DNA of 64,000 nt from Burkholderiaceae bacterium (GCA_004298905.1 SCTK01000013.1:1-64000); one strand, 5' to 3'. Counted from the first letter of the stretch, positions 18,783 to 32,029 are shown. Numbers and translations are program-made. The notes: generated from the sequence alone by a model not told the origin.

Positions 18783-19670
18783 TCAGTGTCGAATGCCGTG
18801 CAGACAAACCCACCCTTCGTCTTCTGCCCAGCAGGAAAGCGTCATATAGGGCGCATAAGCGGCAATCACTTCATCGGTCTGCCGCGCCAGTATGCCGGAA
18901 AGCACCAGCGCACCGCCGGGGGCCACCCGGGCGCACAACATCGGCGCCAGCAATTTCAGCGGGCTGGACAGAATGTTGGCCACCACCACACCGAAGGTTC
19001 CCGCCGGAATTTCCTCCGGCAAACCGAATTGCGCATGGCACCGATTCACTTCATTGTTGTGCTGTGCGGCGGCAACCGCCTGCGGATCGATGTCGAGGCC
19101 AAACACGGTGGCCGCCCCCAAACGGCACGCCGCCAGCGCGAGAATACCCGAACCGCATCCATAATCAAGCACACTGCGCTTCTGAAAATCCTGCTGCTCC
19201 AGCCAGCGCAAACACAAGCGGGTCGTGGGATGGCTGCCGGTGCCGAAAGCCACGCCGGGATCGAGTTGCAACACCAGGGCATCGGCGTGTTCGGGCTGCG
19301 CATGCCAGGACGGCACGATCCACAAGCGTGCACCGATCTGAATCGGCTCGAACTGCGCTTGCGTCACGCGCACCCAATCCTGATCCGGTACTTCGCTTTC
19401 TGTATAAGCGGGAACCGGCACACCCAGTTGCGCGCAGGCATCGGCCAGCAATGCTGCGGCATCCTGCTCAGGCCCCAGCAAAACGACCAGTTGATTGCGC
19501 TGCCAGGCGGGCGTTTCGTGCTCCATGCCCGGTTCGCCAAACAAGGGTTGCTCGTCGGGGCTGTCAGCATCGGCGTCTTCCACCGCCACCGACAAGGCAC
19601 CGGCCTCCAGCAACAGATCGCTCAAGGGTTCGGCGTATTGCCGGCCGATTTCAAATCGCAGTTCACGCAT
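18783..19670 (-). CDS. prmA: Ribosomal protein L11 methyltransferase
   Basis: 295 residues, close to E. coli PrmA (293). It trimethylates ribosomal protein L11 using SAM. The N-terminal substrate-recognition domain begins MRELRFEIG; the methyltransferase core has [18 protein letters not shown], the SAM-binding [15 protein letters not shown], and the NILSSPL catalytic segment. It follows accC by 54 bp in the same direction, a frequent arrangement. Confidence 0.95.
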   Translation of the reverse strand: MRELRFEIGRQYAEPLSDLLLEAGALSVAVEDADADSPDEQPLFGEPGMEHETPAWQRNQLVVLLGPEQDAAALLADACAQLGVPVPAYTESEVPDQDWVRVTQAQFEPIQIGARLWIVPSWHAQPEHADALVLQLDPGVAFGTGSHPTTRLCLRWLEQQDFQKRSVLDYGCGSGILALAACRLGAATVFGLDIDPQAVAAAQHNNEVNRCHAQFGLPEEIPAGTFGVVVANILSSPLKLLAPMLCARVAPGGALVLSGILARQTDEVIAAYAPYMTLSCWAEDEGWVCLHGIRH

Positions 19671-19724
19671 AGCTTGATGTGCTCAGCGGCCCGGAGATCA
19701 GGGGTGGTGTGAACCGCGCCCGCT

Positions 19725-21092
19725 TCACTTCTCCGTGACCTTATCCGTCACGCGCTGTGCCAGCCGATGTTCGAGATAGTGAATGCTGGTGCCGCCTTCG
19801 ACGAAGCGCGCGTCCTGCATCAATTCACGGTGCAGGGGGATGTTGGTCTGGATGCCCTCGACCACCATTTCCGACAGGGCAATGCGCATACGTGCCATCG
19901 CCTGTTCACGGGTTTTGCCATAGGCAATCAGCTTGCCGATCATCGAATCGTAGTTGGGCGGCACGAAGTAGCCGTTGTATACATGCGAATCGACGCGAAT
20001 GCCCGGCCCGCCCGCCACATGCCAGTTGGTGATGCGGCCCGGAGAGGGCGTGAACTTGAATGGGTCTTCGGCATTGATGCGGCATTCGATGGCGTGACCA
20101 TTCAACACGATATCTTTCTGACGGAACGCCAGCTTCTCGCCAAAGGCCACGCGAATCTGTTCCTGCACGATGTCGATGCCGGTAATCATTTCGGTGACCG
20201 GATGCTCGACCTGCACACGCGTGTTCATTTCGATGAAATAGAACTCGCCGTTTTCGTAGAGAAACTCGAACGTGCCCGCGCCACGATAACCGATCTTGCG
20301 GCAGGCTTCGGCACAACGTTCGCCAACTTTTTCAATCATCTTGCGCGCAATGCCGGGGGCGGGCGCTTCCTCGATCACCTTCTGGTGGCGGCGCTGCATT
20401 GAACAATCGCGCTCGCCCAGATAGACGGCATTGCCGTGCGTGTCCGCCAGAATCTGGATTTCCACGTGGCGTGGATTTTCCAGAAACTTTTCCATGTAGA
20501 CATTGGGATTGTTGAACGCCGCACCCGCTTCGGCGCGCGTCATGTTGACCGCATTGATCAGCGCCGCCTCGGTATGCACGACGCGCATACCGCGCCCGCC
20601 ACCACCACCCGCGGCCTTGATGATGACCGGGTAGCCGACAGCGCGCGCAATCTTGACGATTTCCTTCGGGTCTTCGGGCAGTGCGCCTTCGGAACCGGGC
20701 ACACAGGGCACACCCGCTTCGATCATGGCGCGTTTGGCCGACACCTTGTCGCCCATCAAACGGATCGTCTCCGCCGTCGGGCCGATGAAGGCAAAGCCGC
20801 TTTGCTCTACGCGCTCCGCAAAGTCAGCGTTTTCCGACAGGAAACCATAGCCGGGATGGATCGCCTCGGCATCGGTCACTTCGGCCGCGCTGATAATCGA
20901 CGGCACGTTCAAATAACTTTGCGCCGAGGGGGCCGGGCCGATACACACCGATTCATCCGCCAGCTTGACATACTTGGCGTCGGTGTCAGCTTCGGAATGC
21001 ACGACGACGGTACGAATACCTAGCTCGCGGCAGGCGCGCTGGATGCGGAGCGCAATTTCACCGCGATTGGCAATCAGAACTTTTTCAAACAT
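19725..21092 (-). CDS. accC: Biotin carboxylase subunit of acetyl-CoA carboxylase
   Basis: 455 residues. It carboxylates biotin on AccB in the first step of fatty-acid synthesis. The ATP-grasp fold is complete: [14 protein letters not shown] at the start, the glycine-rich [13 protein letters not shown] loop (about 164-176), the [11 protein letters not shown] and EERDCS-like [13 protein letters not shown] motifs, and [14 protein letters not shown] with the catalytic Arg/Glu. It is 77 bp after accB and co-directional, the classic accBC operon. Confidence 0.97.
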   Translation of the reverse strand: MFEKVLIANRGEIALRIQRACRELGIRTVVVHSEADTDAKYVKLADESVCIGPAPSAQSYLNVPSIISAAEVTDAEAIHPGYGFLSENADFAERVEQSGFAFIGPTAETIRLMGDKVSAKRAMIEAGVPCVPGSEGALPEDPKEIVKIARAVGYPVIIKAAGGGGGRGMRVVHTEAALINAVNMTRAEAGAAFNNPNVYMEKFLENPRHVEIQILADTHGNAVYLGERDCSMQRRHQKVIEEAPAPGIARKMIEKVGERCAEACRKIGYRGAGTFEFLYENGEFYFIEMNTRVQVEHPVTEMITGIDIVQEQIRVAFGEKLAFRQKDIVLNGHAIECRINAEDPFKFTPSPGRITNWHVAGGPGIRVDSHVYNGYFVPPNYDSMIGKLIAYGKTREQAMARMRIALSEMVVEGIQTNIPLHRELMQDARFVEGGTSIHYLEHRLAQRVTDKVTEK

Positions 21093-21169
21093 GTGGGAAA
21101 CCCGTGAAAAGTGAAACGTGAAACGTGAACAGTGCGCCGCATGTGGTCACTTGCCACTTCTCACAGTGC

Positions 21170-21625
21170 TCAGCCAATGATGAACAGCGGCTGACCGTAT
21201 TCAACCGGCTGACCGTTTTCAACCAGAATTTTCTTGACGGTGCCCGCCACGTCAGTTTCGATTTCGTTGAGCAGTTTCATTGCCTCAATGATGCAGAGCG
21301 TATCGCCCGCAGCAACACTCTGACCCAGTTCAATAAAGGACTTGGCGCCCGGCGAGGGGGAACGATAGAACGTCCCCACCATCGGTGCTTTCACCACGTG
21401 ACCACTTTCTTCGACGGGCGCGGCAGCGACAGGGGCAGCCACCGGAACCGGTGCGGGCGCCGCCATCTGCGGCATCATCTGCGGCTGCATCATGTAGCCG
21501 AGGGGCATGGCGGCCGGCGTATTTTTGACAATCCGCACTTTGCCTTCGCCTTCGGTCACTTCGAGTTCGGAAATGCCCGACTCTGCCACCAAATCAATCA
21601 ATGTTTTAAGTTTACGCAAATCCAT
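21170..21625 (-). CDS. accB: Biotin carboxyl carrier protein of acetyl-CoA carboxylase
   Basis: 151 residues. N-terminal helix [18 protein letters not shown], a Pro/Ala/Met-rich linker (about 45-75), then the biotinyl domain. The biotinylated Lys117 is in EAMKLLNEI, where many homologues have AMKMMN. It carries the carboxyl group from AccC to the carboxyltransferase. It lies between aroQ and accC, all on the minus strand. Confidence 0.96.
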   Translation of the reverse strand: MDLRKLKTLIDLVAESGISELEVTEGEGKVRIVKNTPAAMPLGYMMQPQMMPQMAAPAPVPVAAPVAAAPVEESGHVVKAPMVGTFYRSPSPGAKSFIELGQSVAAGDTLCIIEAMKLLNEIETDVAGTVKKILVENGQPVEYGQPLFIIG

Positions 21626-21667
21626 GCTGCCTCCAGAAAATTCTGTGATGTGTGCTTTGGAAGAATG

Positions 21668-22114
21668 TTATTGAGCTGCCGTGAATGCCAAGGCGTAATC
21701 CAGCGCCAACGGGTAACCCTGTGCGCCCAAGCCGCAAACGACGCCCACCGCCAGGTCGGAAAAATAGGAATGCTGCCGAAATGCTTCACGACGATGAATA
21801 TTGGATAAATGCACTTCGACAAAGGGAATCGCCACACCCGCCAGCGCATCGCGCAATGCAACGCTGGTGTGGGTGAACCCACCCGGATTGATGATGATGA
21901 AATCAACGCCCTCGGCCTTGGCCTGCTGGACACGGTCGATCAACACCCCTTCGTGGTTGCTCTGCGCTGCGGCCAATTTTGCCCCGGCCGCCTGCGCACG
22001 TTGCACCAGGTCCTGGTTGATGGTGTCGAGCGTCACCCGGCCATAGACCTGCGGCTCGCGTGTCCCCAGCAAATTCAGATTCGGTCCATGCAAAACAAGG
22101 ATATTTTGCGCCAC
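21668..22114 (-). CDS. aroQ: 3-dehydroquinate dehydratase, type II
   Basis: 148 residues from the GTG at 22114 with GGAG upstream; an upstream ATG at 22150 would add 12 residues not typical of the family. It dehydrates 3-dehydroquinate in the shikimate pathway as a dodecamer. The start of the fold is [17 protein letters not shown]; the active-site loop Tyr is in [20 protein letters not shown] carries the substrate-binding Asn and Thr, and [12 protein letters not shown] the catalytic His. It is placed immediately before accBC, as in many proteobacteria. Confidence 0.95.
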   Translation of the reverse strand: MAQNILVLHGPNLNLLGTREPQVYGRVTLDTINQDLVQRAQAAGAKLAAAQSNHEGVLIDRVQQAKAEGVDFIIINPGGFTHTSVALRDALAGVAIPFVEVHLSNIHRREAFRQHSYFSDLAVGVVCGLGAQGYPLALDYALAFTAAQ

Positions 22115-22253
22115 AGTCGCTCCAGATGAAATCGGGCGACGCATGCACACCTTGCTCGCCCGATTGGGTCTCTATCCAGTTAATGTAATTTGCGCGCATT
22201 TTGCCGGGAAATAGCACCCTTGTCCAGCAGAATCCCGGCCGCCCCAATCGGCC

Positions 22254-22799
22254 CTATGGCTGGGCCTGCACCTGATAAATCCACGCCAGCAAATCCTGCT
22301 TGCGAATTTGCCCCAGCTTGAGATGCTGGATTTTCCCCTGCCGGTCGGTCACCACGGTAAAAGGCAGGCCGCCCGAAAGGTTGCCCAAGGCCCGCCCCAA
22401 TGACAACCCTTCCGCACCAGAAACCAACAAAGGATAGTCAATGTCTTTGTGTTTTAAAAGAAATTCCTCGATATTTGGCCCGGAATCGATTCCGATGCCT
22501 ACAAACTGCACATCGCGGTTGCCGAGCTGCCGTTGCAAGGCCGCCAATTCCGGCATCTCTTCTACACAGGGGCCGCACCAAGGCGCCCAGAAGTTGATCA
22601 CCAATACTTTGCCCCGCCATTGCGCCAGCGGTTGCCTGACGCCAGCGGCGTCAGGCAAGGTCAGCGCAAACAATTGAGCCACGCCATCACCTTCGCGCGG
22701 CAACTGCACTGCATGCCGCTGCCAGCCGAACCACCACCCCGCCCCCGCCGCCACAAGAGCAACGACGCCATAGAGCAAGCACGCGTGCCTCCGGCTCAC
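22254..22799 (-). CDS. TlpA-like membrane-anchored thioredoxin
   Basis: 181 residues. An N-terminal membrane anchor (about 7-25, LLYGVVALVAAGAGWWFGW) places a thioredoxin domain in the periplasm. The redox site WAPWCGPCVEEMPEL is near residues 72-80, and the cis-Pro is in GGLPFTVV. TlpA/ResA relatives reduce apocytochrome c or copper chaperones; the partner here is unknown. Its ATG overlaps the stop of the upstream hypothetical gene by 4 bp, so they are coupled. Confidence 0.87.
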   Translation of the reverse strand: MSRRHACLLYGVVALVAAGAGWWFGWQRHAVQLPREGDGVAQLFALTLPDAAGVRQPLAQWRGKVLVINFWAPWCGPCVEEMPELAALQRQLGNRDVQFVGIGIDSGPNIEEFLLKHKDIDYPLLVSGAEGLSLGRALGNLSGGLPFTVVTDRQGKIQHLKLGQIRKQDLLAWIYQVQAQP

Positions 22800-23380
22800 T
22801 CCCTATCCTCCTGCAGCAGATTCAACACGGCGCGGCGATTGCCGCGCTTGCTTTCCGTGCCATTACGTGTGGCCCCTCTGCGCGTAATGGCTGCACCGCC
22901 CTCATATAAAAACAGCAGCGCTTCTTCCCCCTGCCAATCCAGCCGCAGGGTTTCGATTTCATCATTATTGCTGCCGCTAAGCCCCGACTCAAACGCCAGG
23001 CCCTGATTCAAGAGAAAGATTGCCACTTCCTTGCCGCTGTCGAGATACAGGTCGAGGCGAATCTGGCTGTGCTCCCCGGCCGTGCCATTCCACACCGCGC
23101 CTGTCAGCCAGGGATCAAACTCTTCAAGCAACGTCATGAGTGCCAGCGCACACTGACGTAAATGCCGCAGCCTTTGTGGCTGGGTATCGGCCTGAAACAG
23201 TTGTTGGTATTCGCGCAGCGCCGCTTCGATTTCCTCATTCCCAGGCAACATATCGCGCGGCACACGCGCGCCGCCAAACACCTGCTGCACCGCCTTGCGT
23301 TTGGCGGCTGCGTAATCCAACCCATCCTCGGCAATCAGGCGGGCGGCAGCGGCAGCAAGTTCGGTGCGGGCGTGGGACAT
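22796..23380 (-). CDS. Conserved protein of unknown function before the TlpA-like gene
   Basis: 194 residues from the ATG at 23380 (MSHARTEL). Soluble, with a helical N-terminal half (AAAARLIAEDGLDYAAAKRKAV) and a beta-rich segment TGAVWNGTAGEHSQIRLDLYLDSG. That last part has the look of a minimal nucleotidyltransferase core (GxxxGTAxxxSxIxLxL), and I recall similar betaproteobacterial proteins in this position, but no full catalytic signature is visible. It overlaps the thioredoxin gene by 4 bp, implying a shared transcript. Confidence 0.65.
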   Translation of the reverse strand: MSHARTELAAAAARLIAEDGLDYAAAKRKAVQQVFGGARVPRDMLPGNEEIEAALREYQQLFQADTQPQRLRHLRQCALALMTLLEEFDPWLTGAVWNGTAGEHSQIRLDLYLDSGKEVAIFLLNQGLAFESGLSGSNNDEIETLRLDWQGEEALLFLYEGGAAITRRGATRNGTESKRGNRRAVLNLLQEDRE

Positions 23381-23583
23381 GGCAGGGCGATTGTAGCCGT
23401 TCACGCGTCAATCGCATTGCCGCCGCAGTCTTTTGCCCAAGCCAAACCGTTGAAGCGAATATTTCCTTGACTGGGCCGCAAGAAACTTTCGTATTCGTAT
23501 TCTTCTTGACGCTCTTTTTTGCGTCATTTAGGATGCCTCTGCCGCCCATTTTCGTGTAGCTCCACTTTTTTGATCGCCATCTC

Positions 23584-24027
23584 ATGAAACGTCATCTCAT
23601 CATCGCAATCATCGTCTCGTTCGCCATTTCGCCAGCGATGGCCGGAACTTACACCGACGCACTTCAAACTTGTTTTGCAGAGAACACTACCGGGAAAGAC
23701 CGAAAAGAAATGGCCCGGTGGGTATTCATTGGAATGGCAGCACATCCTGAAATAAAGCGGCTATCTAATGCGTCGGACAACGATCGAGAGCAGGCGGACA
23801 GGAACTTGGCAAACCTTTTCACGCGCCTGCTGACTGAAACTTGCAGAGCTGAAGCTAAAGCTGCCACGAAGTATGAAGGTGAACAGGCATTTAAGGCGGC
23901 CTTCGGATCACTTGGTCAACTTGCGATGCAGGAGATCATGACTGATCAAGGCGTCACCAATTCAATGTCCGCATTTGCGCGTTATCTCGACAAGAAGAAG
24001 CTCAGCGAAGCACTCGGTGGAGAGTAA
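23584..24027 (+). CDS. Orphan periplasmic protein of unknown function
   Basis: 147 residues with a clear signal peptide (MKRHLIIAIIVSFAISPAMA, cleavage before GTY). The mature protein is helical and hydrophilic with two Cys (TCFAEN, TETCRAEA) that could form a disulphide. No family recognised. It stands alone between minus-strand genes and the glyA riboswitch, with AT-richer sequence than its neighbours, so it may have been acquired. A hairpin TGACGC/GCGTCA around a T-rich loop lies upstream at about 23508-23526. Confidence 0.6.
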   Translation: MKRHLIIAIIVSFAISPAMAGTYTDALQTCFAENTTGKDRKEMARWVFIGMAAHPEIKRLSNASDNDREQADRNLANLFTRLLTETCRAEAKAATKYEGEQAFKAAFGSLGQLAMQEIMTDQGVTNSMSAFARYLDKKKLSEALGGE

Positions 24028-24220
24028 ATCTTACCGTTTGATCCAGCCAAAAAACTGAAGCCTTCAAAGGTAAGCGCCCCTTTTAGCCCATGGAAAAACC
24101 TAATTCCATTTCCAATATCGCAGAGAATTGGGTAGTCAAGGCGCTCTGCACATCGGGGCCAGATAGCCAGGTCACGTCCCCCTAGATTGAAAAAACCCCC
24201 GTCCTCCCGTAAACTAGCGC

Positions 24221-24315
24221 CTCTTGCGTGACTGGCGATACGTTGCGGTTCCTCCGCAACCCAGGTGGCAACACCGTGGAGCGCAAGAGTTCTCTGCCGT
24301 TCGCCTGGGCTGCCT
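24221..24315 (+). ncRNA. ZTP riboswitch (pfl motif) upstream of glyA
   Basis: Stem P1 pairs CTCTTGCG (24221-24228) with CGCAAGAG (24282-24289). Inside are the conserved GTGACTGGCGA, a GTTGCGG/CCGCAAC hairpin, the CCAGGTGG and ACCGTGGAG segments. After P1 comes CTGCCGTTCGCCTGGGC, the conserved pseudoknot-forming module. This is the pfl/ZTP consensus. ZTP and ZMP accumulate when 10-formyl-tetrahydrofolate is short, and glyA (one-carbon supply) is a classic target. The expression platform between 24316 and the ATG at 24408 is not resolved. Confidence 0.88.
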
Positions 24316-24407
24316 GATTTGCATGGAGGGCGGCTGCCTGCTCCCACCGTACAAATCCCTTTGACGAACCTGCTTGCAGCCCGCAAGCGCTTACCGTGAG
24401 GAACATC

Positions 24408-25652
24408 ATGTTTGAAAAATCCCGCACTCTGGCCGACGCCGACAACGCAATCTGGAACTTCATCCAGCAGGAAAACCGCCGTCAGGAAGATCACATCGAA
24501 CTGATCGCTTCGGAAAACTACACCAGCCCGGCTGTGATGGCGGCGCAAGGTTCGCAACTGACCAATAAATACGCCGAGGGCTATCCCGGCAAACGCTTTT
24601 ACGGCGGCTGCGAGTTTGTCGATCAAATCGAAGCGCTGGCGATTGAACGTGTGAAAAAACTGTTCGGCGCCGAATACGCCAACGTGCAACCGCACTCGGG
24701 CAGTCAGGCGAATCAATCCGTTTACTTTGCCGTGCTCAAACCGGGCGACACCGTAATGGGCATGAACCTGGGCCATGGCGGCCACCTGACGCACGGTTCG
24801 CCCGCCAACATTTCCGGCAAGCTGTTCAACATCGTCGCGTATGGCCTGGACGCCAAGGAAGAAATCGACTACGACGAAATGGAACGCATTGCGCTGGAGA
24901 AAAAACCGAAACTCATCATCGGCGGCGCCAGTGCTTACGCGCTGCGTTTCGACTGGGCGCGCATGGCCGAGATTGCCAAGAAAGTCGGCGCGTATTTCAT
25001 GGTGGACATGGCGCACTACGCGGGCTTGATCGCTGCGGGCGTCTATCCCAACCCGGTGCCGCATGCCGATTTCGTCACCTCCACCACGCACAAAACCCTG
25101 CGCGGCCCGCGTGGCGGTATCGTGCTGGCCCGCGCCGAGCACGAGAAAATTCTCAACTCTTCCGTGTTCCCCTCGCTGCAAGGCGGCCCGCTGATGCACG
25201 TGATCGCCGCCAAGGCAGTCGCCTTCGGTGAAGCACTGAGTCCTGAGTTCAAGATCTATCAACAGCAGGTGCTGAAGAATGCCGACGCCATGGCGCGTAC
25301 CCTGGCCACGCGCGGCGTGCGCATCGTCTCCGGCCGCACCGAGAGCCATGTGTTTCTGGTTGATCTGCTGCCGAAAAAACTCACCGGCAAAGCCGCCGAT
25401 GCCGCGCTGGGCCGCGCTCATATCACCGTCAACAAAAACGCCATCCCCAACGACCCGGAAAGCCCCTTCGTCACCAGCGGCATCCGCCTAGGCTCGCCAG
25501 CGGGTACAACGCGTGGCTTCAAGGAAAAAGAGTTCGAGCAGATCGCCCATCTGATCGCCGACGTGCTCGACAACCCGAACGACGATGCCACGATTGAACG
25601 CGTGAAAACGCAAGTGACCGCGTTGACCCAGGCGTTTCCCGTTTACGGTTAA
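24408..25652 (+). CDS. glyA: Serine hydroxymethyltransferase
   Basis: 414 residues from the ATG at 24408 with GAGGAA upstream. This PLP enzyme converts serine and tetrahydrofolate to glycine and methylene-tetrahydrofolate. Visible are the [20 protein letters not shown] substrate segment, [13 protein letters not shown] with the PLP Asp, and [15 protein letters not shown] with the Schiff-base Lys near 229. A ZTP riboswitch precedes it, and nrdR follows 17 bp after the stop, the common glyA-nrdR pairing. Confidence 0.97.
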   Translation: MFEKSRTLADADNAIWNFIQQENRRQEDHIELIASENYTSPAVMAAQGSQLTNKYAEGYPGKRFYGGCEFVDQIEALAIERVKKLFGAEYANVQPHSGSQANQSVYFAVLKPGDTVMGMNLGHGGHLTHGSPANISGKLFNIVAYGLDAKEEIDYDEMERIALEKKPKLIIGGASAYALRFDWARMAEIAKKVGAYFMVDMAHYAGLIAAGVYPNPVPHADFVTSTTHKTLRGPRGGIVLARAEHEKILNSSVFPSLQGGPLMHVIAAKAVAFGEALSPEFKIYQQQVLKNADAMARTLATRGVRIVSGRTESHVFLVDLLPKKLTGKAADAALGRAHITVNKNAIPNDPESPFVTSGIRLGSPAGTTRGFKEKEFEQIAHLIADVLDNPNDDATIERVKTQVTALTQAFPVYG

Positions 25653-25669
25653 CCCGCCGCCAACCGCCC

Positions 25670-26131
25670 ATGAAATGTCCCTTCTGCCAACACGACGAAA
25701 CGCAAGTCATTGATTCGCGCGAGTCGGATGAAGGGACAGTGATTCGGCGGCGGCGGCGCTGCGTGGAATGCGACAAGCGTTTCACCACCTATGAGCGCGT
25801 TGAGCTGTCGTTCCCTGCAGTAGTGAAAAAGAATGGCAGCCGTACTGAATTCGAGCCCGCCAAGCTGCGTGGCAGCTTAATGCTGGCGCTGCGCAAGCGT
25901 CCGGTCAGCACCGAGCAAATCGATACCGCCGTCAGCCGCATCGAAGAAAAACTGTTGGCCAGCGCCGAACGCGAAGTGGCGTCCGAACGGATCGGAGAAC
26001 TGGTGATGCGCGAACTGAAAAAAATCGACAAGGTCGCCTACATCCGCTTTGCATCGGTGTATCGCAGCTTTGAAGATCTGGATGAATTCGCAGACGCGAT
26101 TCAGGAAGTGTCGAAACCGAAAAAGCGCTAG
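25670..26131 (+). CDS. nrdR: Transcriptional repressor NrdR
   Basis: 153 residues. N-terminal zinc ribbon [17 protein letters not shown] with the second Cys pair in [16 protein letters not shown], then an ATP-cone (about 48-138) that senses ATP/dATP. It represses ribonucleotide reductase genes by binding paired NrdR boxes. A matching box lies at 9175-9190 before nrdA in this window. It is close behind glyA on the same strand, so it is probably co-transcribed and subject to the ZTP riboswitch. Confidence 0.97.
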   Translation: MKCPFCQHDETQVIDSRESDEGTVIRRRRRCVECDKRFTTYERVELSFPAVVKKNGSRTEFEPAKLRGSLMLALRKRPVSTEQIDTAVSRIEEKLLASAEREVASERIGELVMRELKKIDKVAYIRFASVYRSFEDLDEFADAIQEVSKPKKR

Positions 26132-26135
26132 GCCA

Positions 26136-26768
26136 TTATTTGCCGCTCGCCAGCGTTTGCACCGGCGGGTATTCCCATTGCTTCCACGCGCCCAACACGC
26201 GGTTGGGGTATTCGGCCTGGCCCAGACTGCCGTTGTAGCGTCCCAAGGCACGGAACACATTGCCTCTTTCGATGTCCAGGTAGTGGCGCAGGATGGTGCA
26301 ACCGTAGCGCAGATTGCTGCGCAGGTTGAACAGTTTGTGCGTGTCGCCATCGCCAATCTGCGTAGTCCAGAACGGCATCACCTGCATGTAGCCGCGCGCG
26401 CCAGCATTGCTCAGAGCGTATTTCTTGAAGCCGCTTTCGACTTGCACCAGGCCCAGCACCATGGCGGGATCGAGGCCGGAGCGTTTGGATTCGTAATACA
26501 CCGTTTCGAGTAATTCCTTGCGGTTGGTATAGTCGGGCGTGCGCCGTTGCAGGCGCTCCGACATTTCTGCCAGCCAGTTCAGATAGGCGATCTTTTCTTC
26601 TGCATTGCCGAACTGCATACGCGGCGGCTTGCGGTCGGCAATGCTTTGCGCCAATGCGACCTGCACATCACGCGCCAGCGGCTCGTACTGCTGGTTGCCC
26701 GCCTGTACTGGTGCGGCCCAAAGCAGCAGCGCGCCAAACAGTACATACAGGGCGAAAAATTTAGGCAC
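26136..26768 (-). CDS. Membrane-associated lytic transglycosylase (SLT domain)
   Basis: 210 residues from a GTG at 26768 that overlaps the end of proS by 8 bp; a longer frame inside proS is less likely. Signal peptide [20 protein letters not shown]. The SLT (family 1) domain covers about 85-190 with the catalytic Glu in [23 protein letters not shown]. It would cleave peptidoglycan glycan strands, giving 1,6-anhydro products that AmpG and AmpD recycle. It resembles the soluble MltC/Slt-type core without accessory domains. Confidence 0.85.
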   Translation of the reverse strand: MPKFFALYVLFGALLLWAAPVQAGNQQYEPLARDVQVALAQSIADRKPPRMQFGNAEEKIAYLNWLAEMSERLQRRTPDYTNRKELLETVYYESKRSGLDPAMVLGLVQVESGFKKYALSNAGARGYMQVMPFWTTQIGDGDTHKLFNLRSNLRYGCTILRHYLDIERGNVFRALGRYNGSLGQAEYPNRVLGAWKQWEYPPVQTLASGK

Positions 26769-28506
26769 CCAACTTCTCCTGTACCCAGGTTGCAATCTGA
26801 TCCACAGCGACACTCGTCGCCGCCGCATCGCGACGGCCCTGATACTCGACCTTGCCTTCTTTCAAGCCACGATCACCAATGGTGATGCGATGCGGTACGC
26901 CGATCAATTCCCAATCCGCGAACATGGCACCGGGGCGTTCACCGCGATCGTCGAGCAACACATCGACACCGCGCATCTGCAAGGTCTCATACAGCGTATC
27001 GGCAGCAGCCTTCACTTCTGGAGTGCGGTCGTAGCCAATCGGACAGATCACGACCGTGAACGGCGCCAGCGCGTCGGGCCAGATGATGCCGCGGGCATCG
27101 TGATTTTGTTCGATGGCCGCGCCGACGATACGCGTGACGCCAATGCCATAGCAGCCCATTTCCATCACTTGCGGCTTGCCGGTTTCATCGAGGTAGGTAG
27201 CGTTCATCGCGGCCGAATATTTGGTGCCGAGATAAAACACATGGCCGACTTCGATGCCGCGCTGAATTGCGAGTGCGCCCTTGCCATCGGGCGAAGCATC
27301 GCCTTCGACCACGTTGCGAATGTCGGCAATCACATCCGGCGCGGGAATGTCGCGGCCCCAGTTGACGCCGGTGATGTGGTGATCCCATTCATTGGCGCCA
27401 GTGACGAAGTCGCTCATGTTGGCGACCGTGCGATCGGCGATCACCTTGACCGCTTGCTTCATCCCGACGAGGCCGAGGTAGCCGGGCTTGCAGCCGAAGT
27501 GCGCTTCGATCTCGGCCACGGTGGCAAAGCGGAAGCCGTCTTTCAGGCCGGGCACCTTGCCTGCTTTCACTTCATTGAGCACATGATCGCCGCGTACCAG
27601 CAGCAACCAGACTTGCGATTTGATCACGGCACCGCTCGCATCTTTTTCATCCGTGGCGAGCACCAGCGATTTCACCATGGAGGTGAGCGGAATGTTGAGC
27701 AGGGCGGCAACGTCTTCGCAGGTGGTCTTGCCGGGCGTGGGTACTTTCTGCATCGCCTGTGTCGGCGCGGCTCTGGTCGGCAACAACGACGGCGCTTCGG
27801 CCAGTTCGATGTTGGCGGCGTAATCCGATTGCGGGCAGTAGACGATGGCATCTTCGCCGGTGTCGGCGATCACCTGGAATTCGTGTGAGCGATCGCCGCC
27901 GATGGCGCCGGTGTCGGCTGCGACGGCACGGAATTGCAGGCCCATGCGTTCGAAGATGCGAATGTAGGTGGCATACATCGCGTCATAACTTTTCTGCGCG
28001 CCTTCGACGTTGCGATCAAACGAATATGCGTCCTTCATGGTGAATTCGCGGCCGCGCATGATGCCGAAGCGCGGACGGCGCTCGTCGCGGAACTTGGTTT
28101 GAATCTGGTAGAAATTTTTCGGCAACTGACGATAGCTGCGCAATTCGTTGCGCGCGATATCGGTGATCACTTCTTCCGACGTGGGTTGAATCAGAAAGTC
28201 GCGGTCGTGTCTATCCTTGATGCGCAGCAACTCCGGCCCCATTTTTTCCCAGCGCCCGGTTTCCTGCCACAGCTCGGCCGGCTGCACCACCGGCATTGAC
28301 AGCTCGATCGCGCCAGCACGGTTCATTTCTTCGCGGATGATGGCTTCCACTTTGCGGATCACGCGCAAGCCCATGGGCATGTAGTTGTAGATGCCGGCGC
28401 CGAGGCGGCGAATCAGCCCGGCGCGCATCATCAGTTTGTGGCTGACGACTTCGGCATCGGCGGGGGCTTCTTTGAGAGTGGAAATCAGAAATTGGCTGGC
28501 GCGCAT
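26761..28506 (-). CDS. proS: Prolyl-tRNA synthetase, bacterial type
   Basis: 581 residues, the length of the bacterial ProS with the inserted editing domain. Class II motifs: motif 1 around [23 protein letters not shown], motif 2 in [27 protein letters not shown], motif 3 [14 protein letters not shown]. The INS editing domain occupies about 225-405, and the anticodon-binding domain the C-terminus ([15 protein letters not shown]). It charges tRNA-Pro. Divergent from rppH, with 189 bp between starts. Confidence 0.97.
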   Translation of the reverse strand: MRASQFLISTLKEAPADAEVVSHKLMMRAGLIRRLGAGIYNYMPMGLRVIRKVEAIIREEMNRAGAIELSMPVVQPAELWQETGRWEKMGPELLRIKDRHDRDFLIQPTSEEVITDIARNELRSYRQLPKNFYQIQTKFRDERRPRFGIMRGREFTMKDAYSFDRNVEGAQKSYDAMYATYIRIFERMGLQFRAVAADTGAIGGDRSHEFQVIADTGEDAIVYCPQSDYAANIELAEAPSLLPTRAAPTQAMQKVPTPGKTTCEDVAALLNIPLTSMVKSLVLATDEKDASGAVIKSQVWLLLVRGDHVLNEVKAGKVPGLKDGFRFATVAEIEAHFGCKPGYLGLVGMKQAVKVIADRTVANMSDFVTGANEWDHHITGVNWGRDIPAPDVIADIRNVVEGDASPDGKGALAIQRGIEVGHVFYLGTKYSAAMNATYLDETGKPQVMEMGCYGIGVTRIVGAAIEQNHDARGIIWPDALAPFTVVICPIGYDRTPEVKAAADTLYETLQMRGVDVLLDDRGERPGAMFADWELIGVPHRITIGDRGLKEGKVEYQGRRDAAATSVAVDQIATWVQEKLGA

Positions 28507-28695
28507 GACAGAAAGATGACCTTGGCTATAATGGACGCAATTTTATAGGATTGGGAACAGTCTGAGTGAGCATGAGTTTTGTCACGAACAGCCGCAGGCG
28601 GGCGAGTGCGCATGCTGCCAAGAGGATGCGCGGCATTCATTCTCGTTCTCCGTTTCCAGTCTTTTGTTAAACAAAATTTTTTAGCAGGTGATCAT

Positions 28696-29244
28696 ATGCT
28701 GGACCGTGAAGGCTTTCGCCCGAACGTCGGCATTATTCTGGTCAATCAACGCAACGAGGTTTTCTGGGGCAAACGTATCCGCGAACATTCATGGCAATTC
28801 CCGCAGGGCGGTATCAAGCGCGGGGAAACACCTGAACAGGCGATGTATCGCGAACTCGAGGAAGAAGTTGGGTTGTTGCCGGAACATGTGCAGATAGTGG
28901 GTCGCACGCGCGACTGGTTGCGTTATGAAGTGCCGGACAAGTGGATTCGACGCGAATGGCGCGGCAATTACAAGGGACAGAAACAGATCTGGTTTCTGCT
29001 GCGACTGGTCGGCCGCGACAGCGACGTTTCGCTGCGCGCCAGCAATCACCCGGAATTCGATGCCTGGCGCTGGAATGACTACTGGGTACCGCTGGACAGC
29101 GTGATCGAATTCAAGCGCGGTGTCTATGAACAGGCCTTGAACGAACTGGCGCATCTGGTGTTTGGCCGTCGCCATCGCCCGCACTCGCCGCGACAGGATG
29201 CGTCGCATGGCGAACCCGAAAAGGATCAGGACGATGATGCGTAA
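28696..29244 (+). CDS. rppH: RNA pyrophosphohydrolase
   Basis: 182 residues from the ATG at 28696 ([15 protein letters not shown]), matching RppH starts; the frame is open 117 bp upstream. The Nudix box [20 protein letters not shown] is at about 39-61. It removes pyrophosphate from mRNA 5' ends and so starts decay by RNase E. The C-terminal tail ([20 protein letters not shown]) is longer and more polar than in E. coli. The next gene starts inside its last codons. Confidence 0.94.
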   Translation: MLDREGFRPNVGIILVNQRNEVFWGKRIREHSWQFPQGGIKRGETPEQAMYRELEEEVGLLPEHVQIVGRTRDWLRYEVPDKWIRREWRGNYKGQKQIWFLLRLVGRDSDVSLRASNHPEFDAWRWNDYWVPLDSVIEFKRGVYEQALNELAHLVFGRRHRPHSPRQDASHGEPEKDQDDDA

Positions 29245-29808
29245 TGTATCCCGTTTGGGATCCCGTTTGAAACGTTCGTCGCTGGCTGTGCTGATAGCAT
29301 TGCTCGGGCTATGCGCCGTTGCGCTGGCACAAGTAAAGCCTGAAGTGCATAACGACGACGAGAACATTCCCGACGCTGAAAAACCCTGGCAAGAAAGCGC
29401 GGCCAACCTGCCACCCTATCCCGATCTGAACGCGACCCGCTCGTTTTACGTCAGCCCTGCCACGACGCTGGATTTTGCCATCGACCCAGCTTCGCTCAGC
29501 GTGGGCAAGGATGAGGTGATTCGCTACACACTGGTGATCAAAAGCTCCAGCGGCGCCGCCAATGTCAGCTTCGAGGGCCTGCGCTGTAGTACGGAAGAGT
29601 ACAAGGTGTACGCCTACGGCTATGTGCGCAACAAGAAATGGTCACCGGTGAAAAACCCGCAGTGGAAGCCAGTGACTGAAGTTGGCGCAAACCGTCCTCA
29701 TGCCGCTCTGATCGGGGAATATTTCTGTGCTCAGAGCACCAGGGTTAGCGACGATCCGAAAGTTTTGCTCAAACGACTGAGCGATACCCAGTTCCAACTC
29801 AGACGCCG

Positions 29809-29812
<4 letters not shown>
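29234..29812 (+). CDS. CNP1-like family periplasmic protein
   Basis: 192 residues if the ATG at 29234 is used; the adjacent ATG at 29237 is equally possible. Both overlap the rppH stop. A signal peptide is present ([17 protein letters not shown]). The body fits the CNP1-like family named from a cryptic neisserial protein: [19 protein letters not shown], then [14 protein letters not shown] and EYFCAQ with two conserved Cys. Function unknown. Pairing with rppH is seen in other betaproteobacteria. It converges on proB, overlapping its stop by 4 bp. Confidence 0.8.
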
Positions 29813-32024
<2,212 letters not shown>

Positions 32025-32029
32025 TCAGT

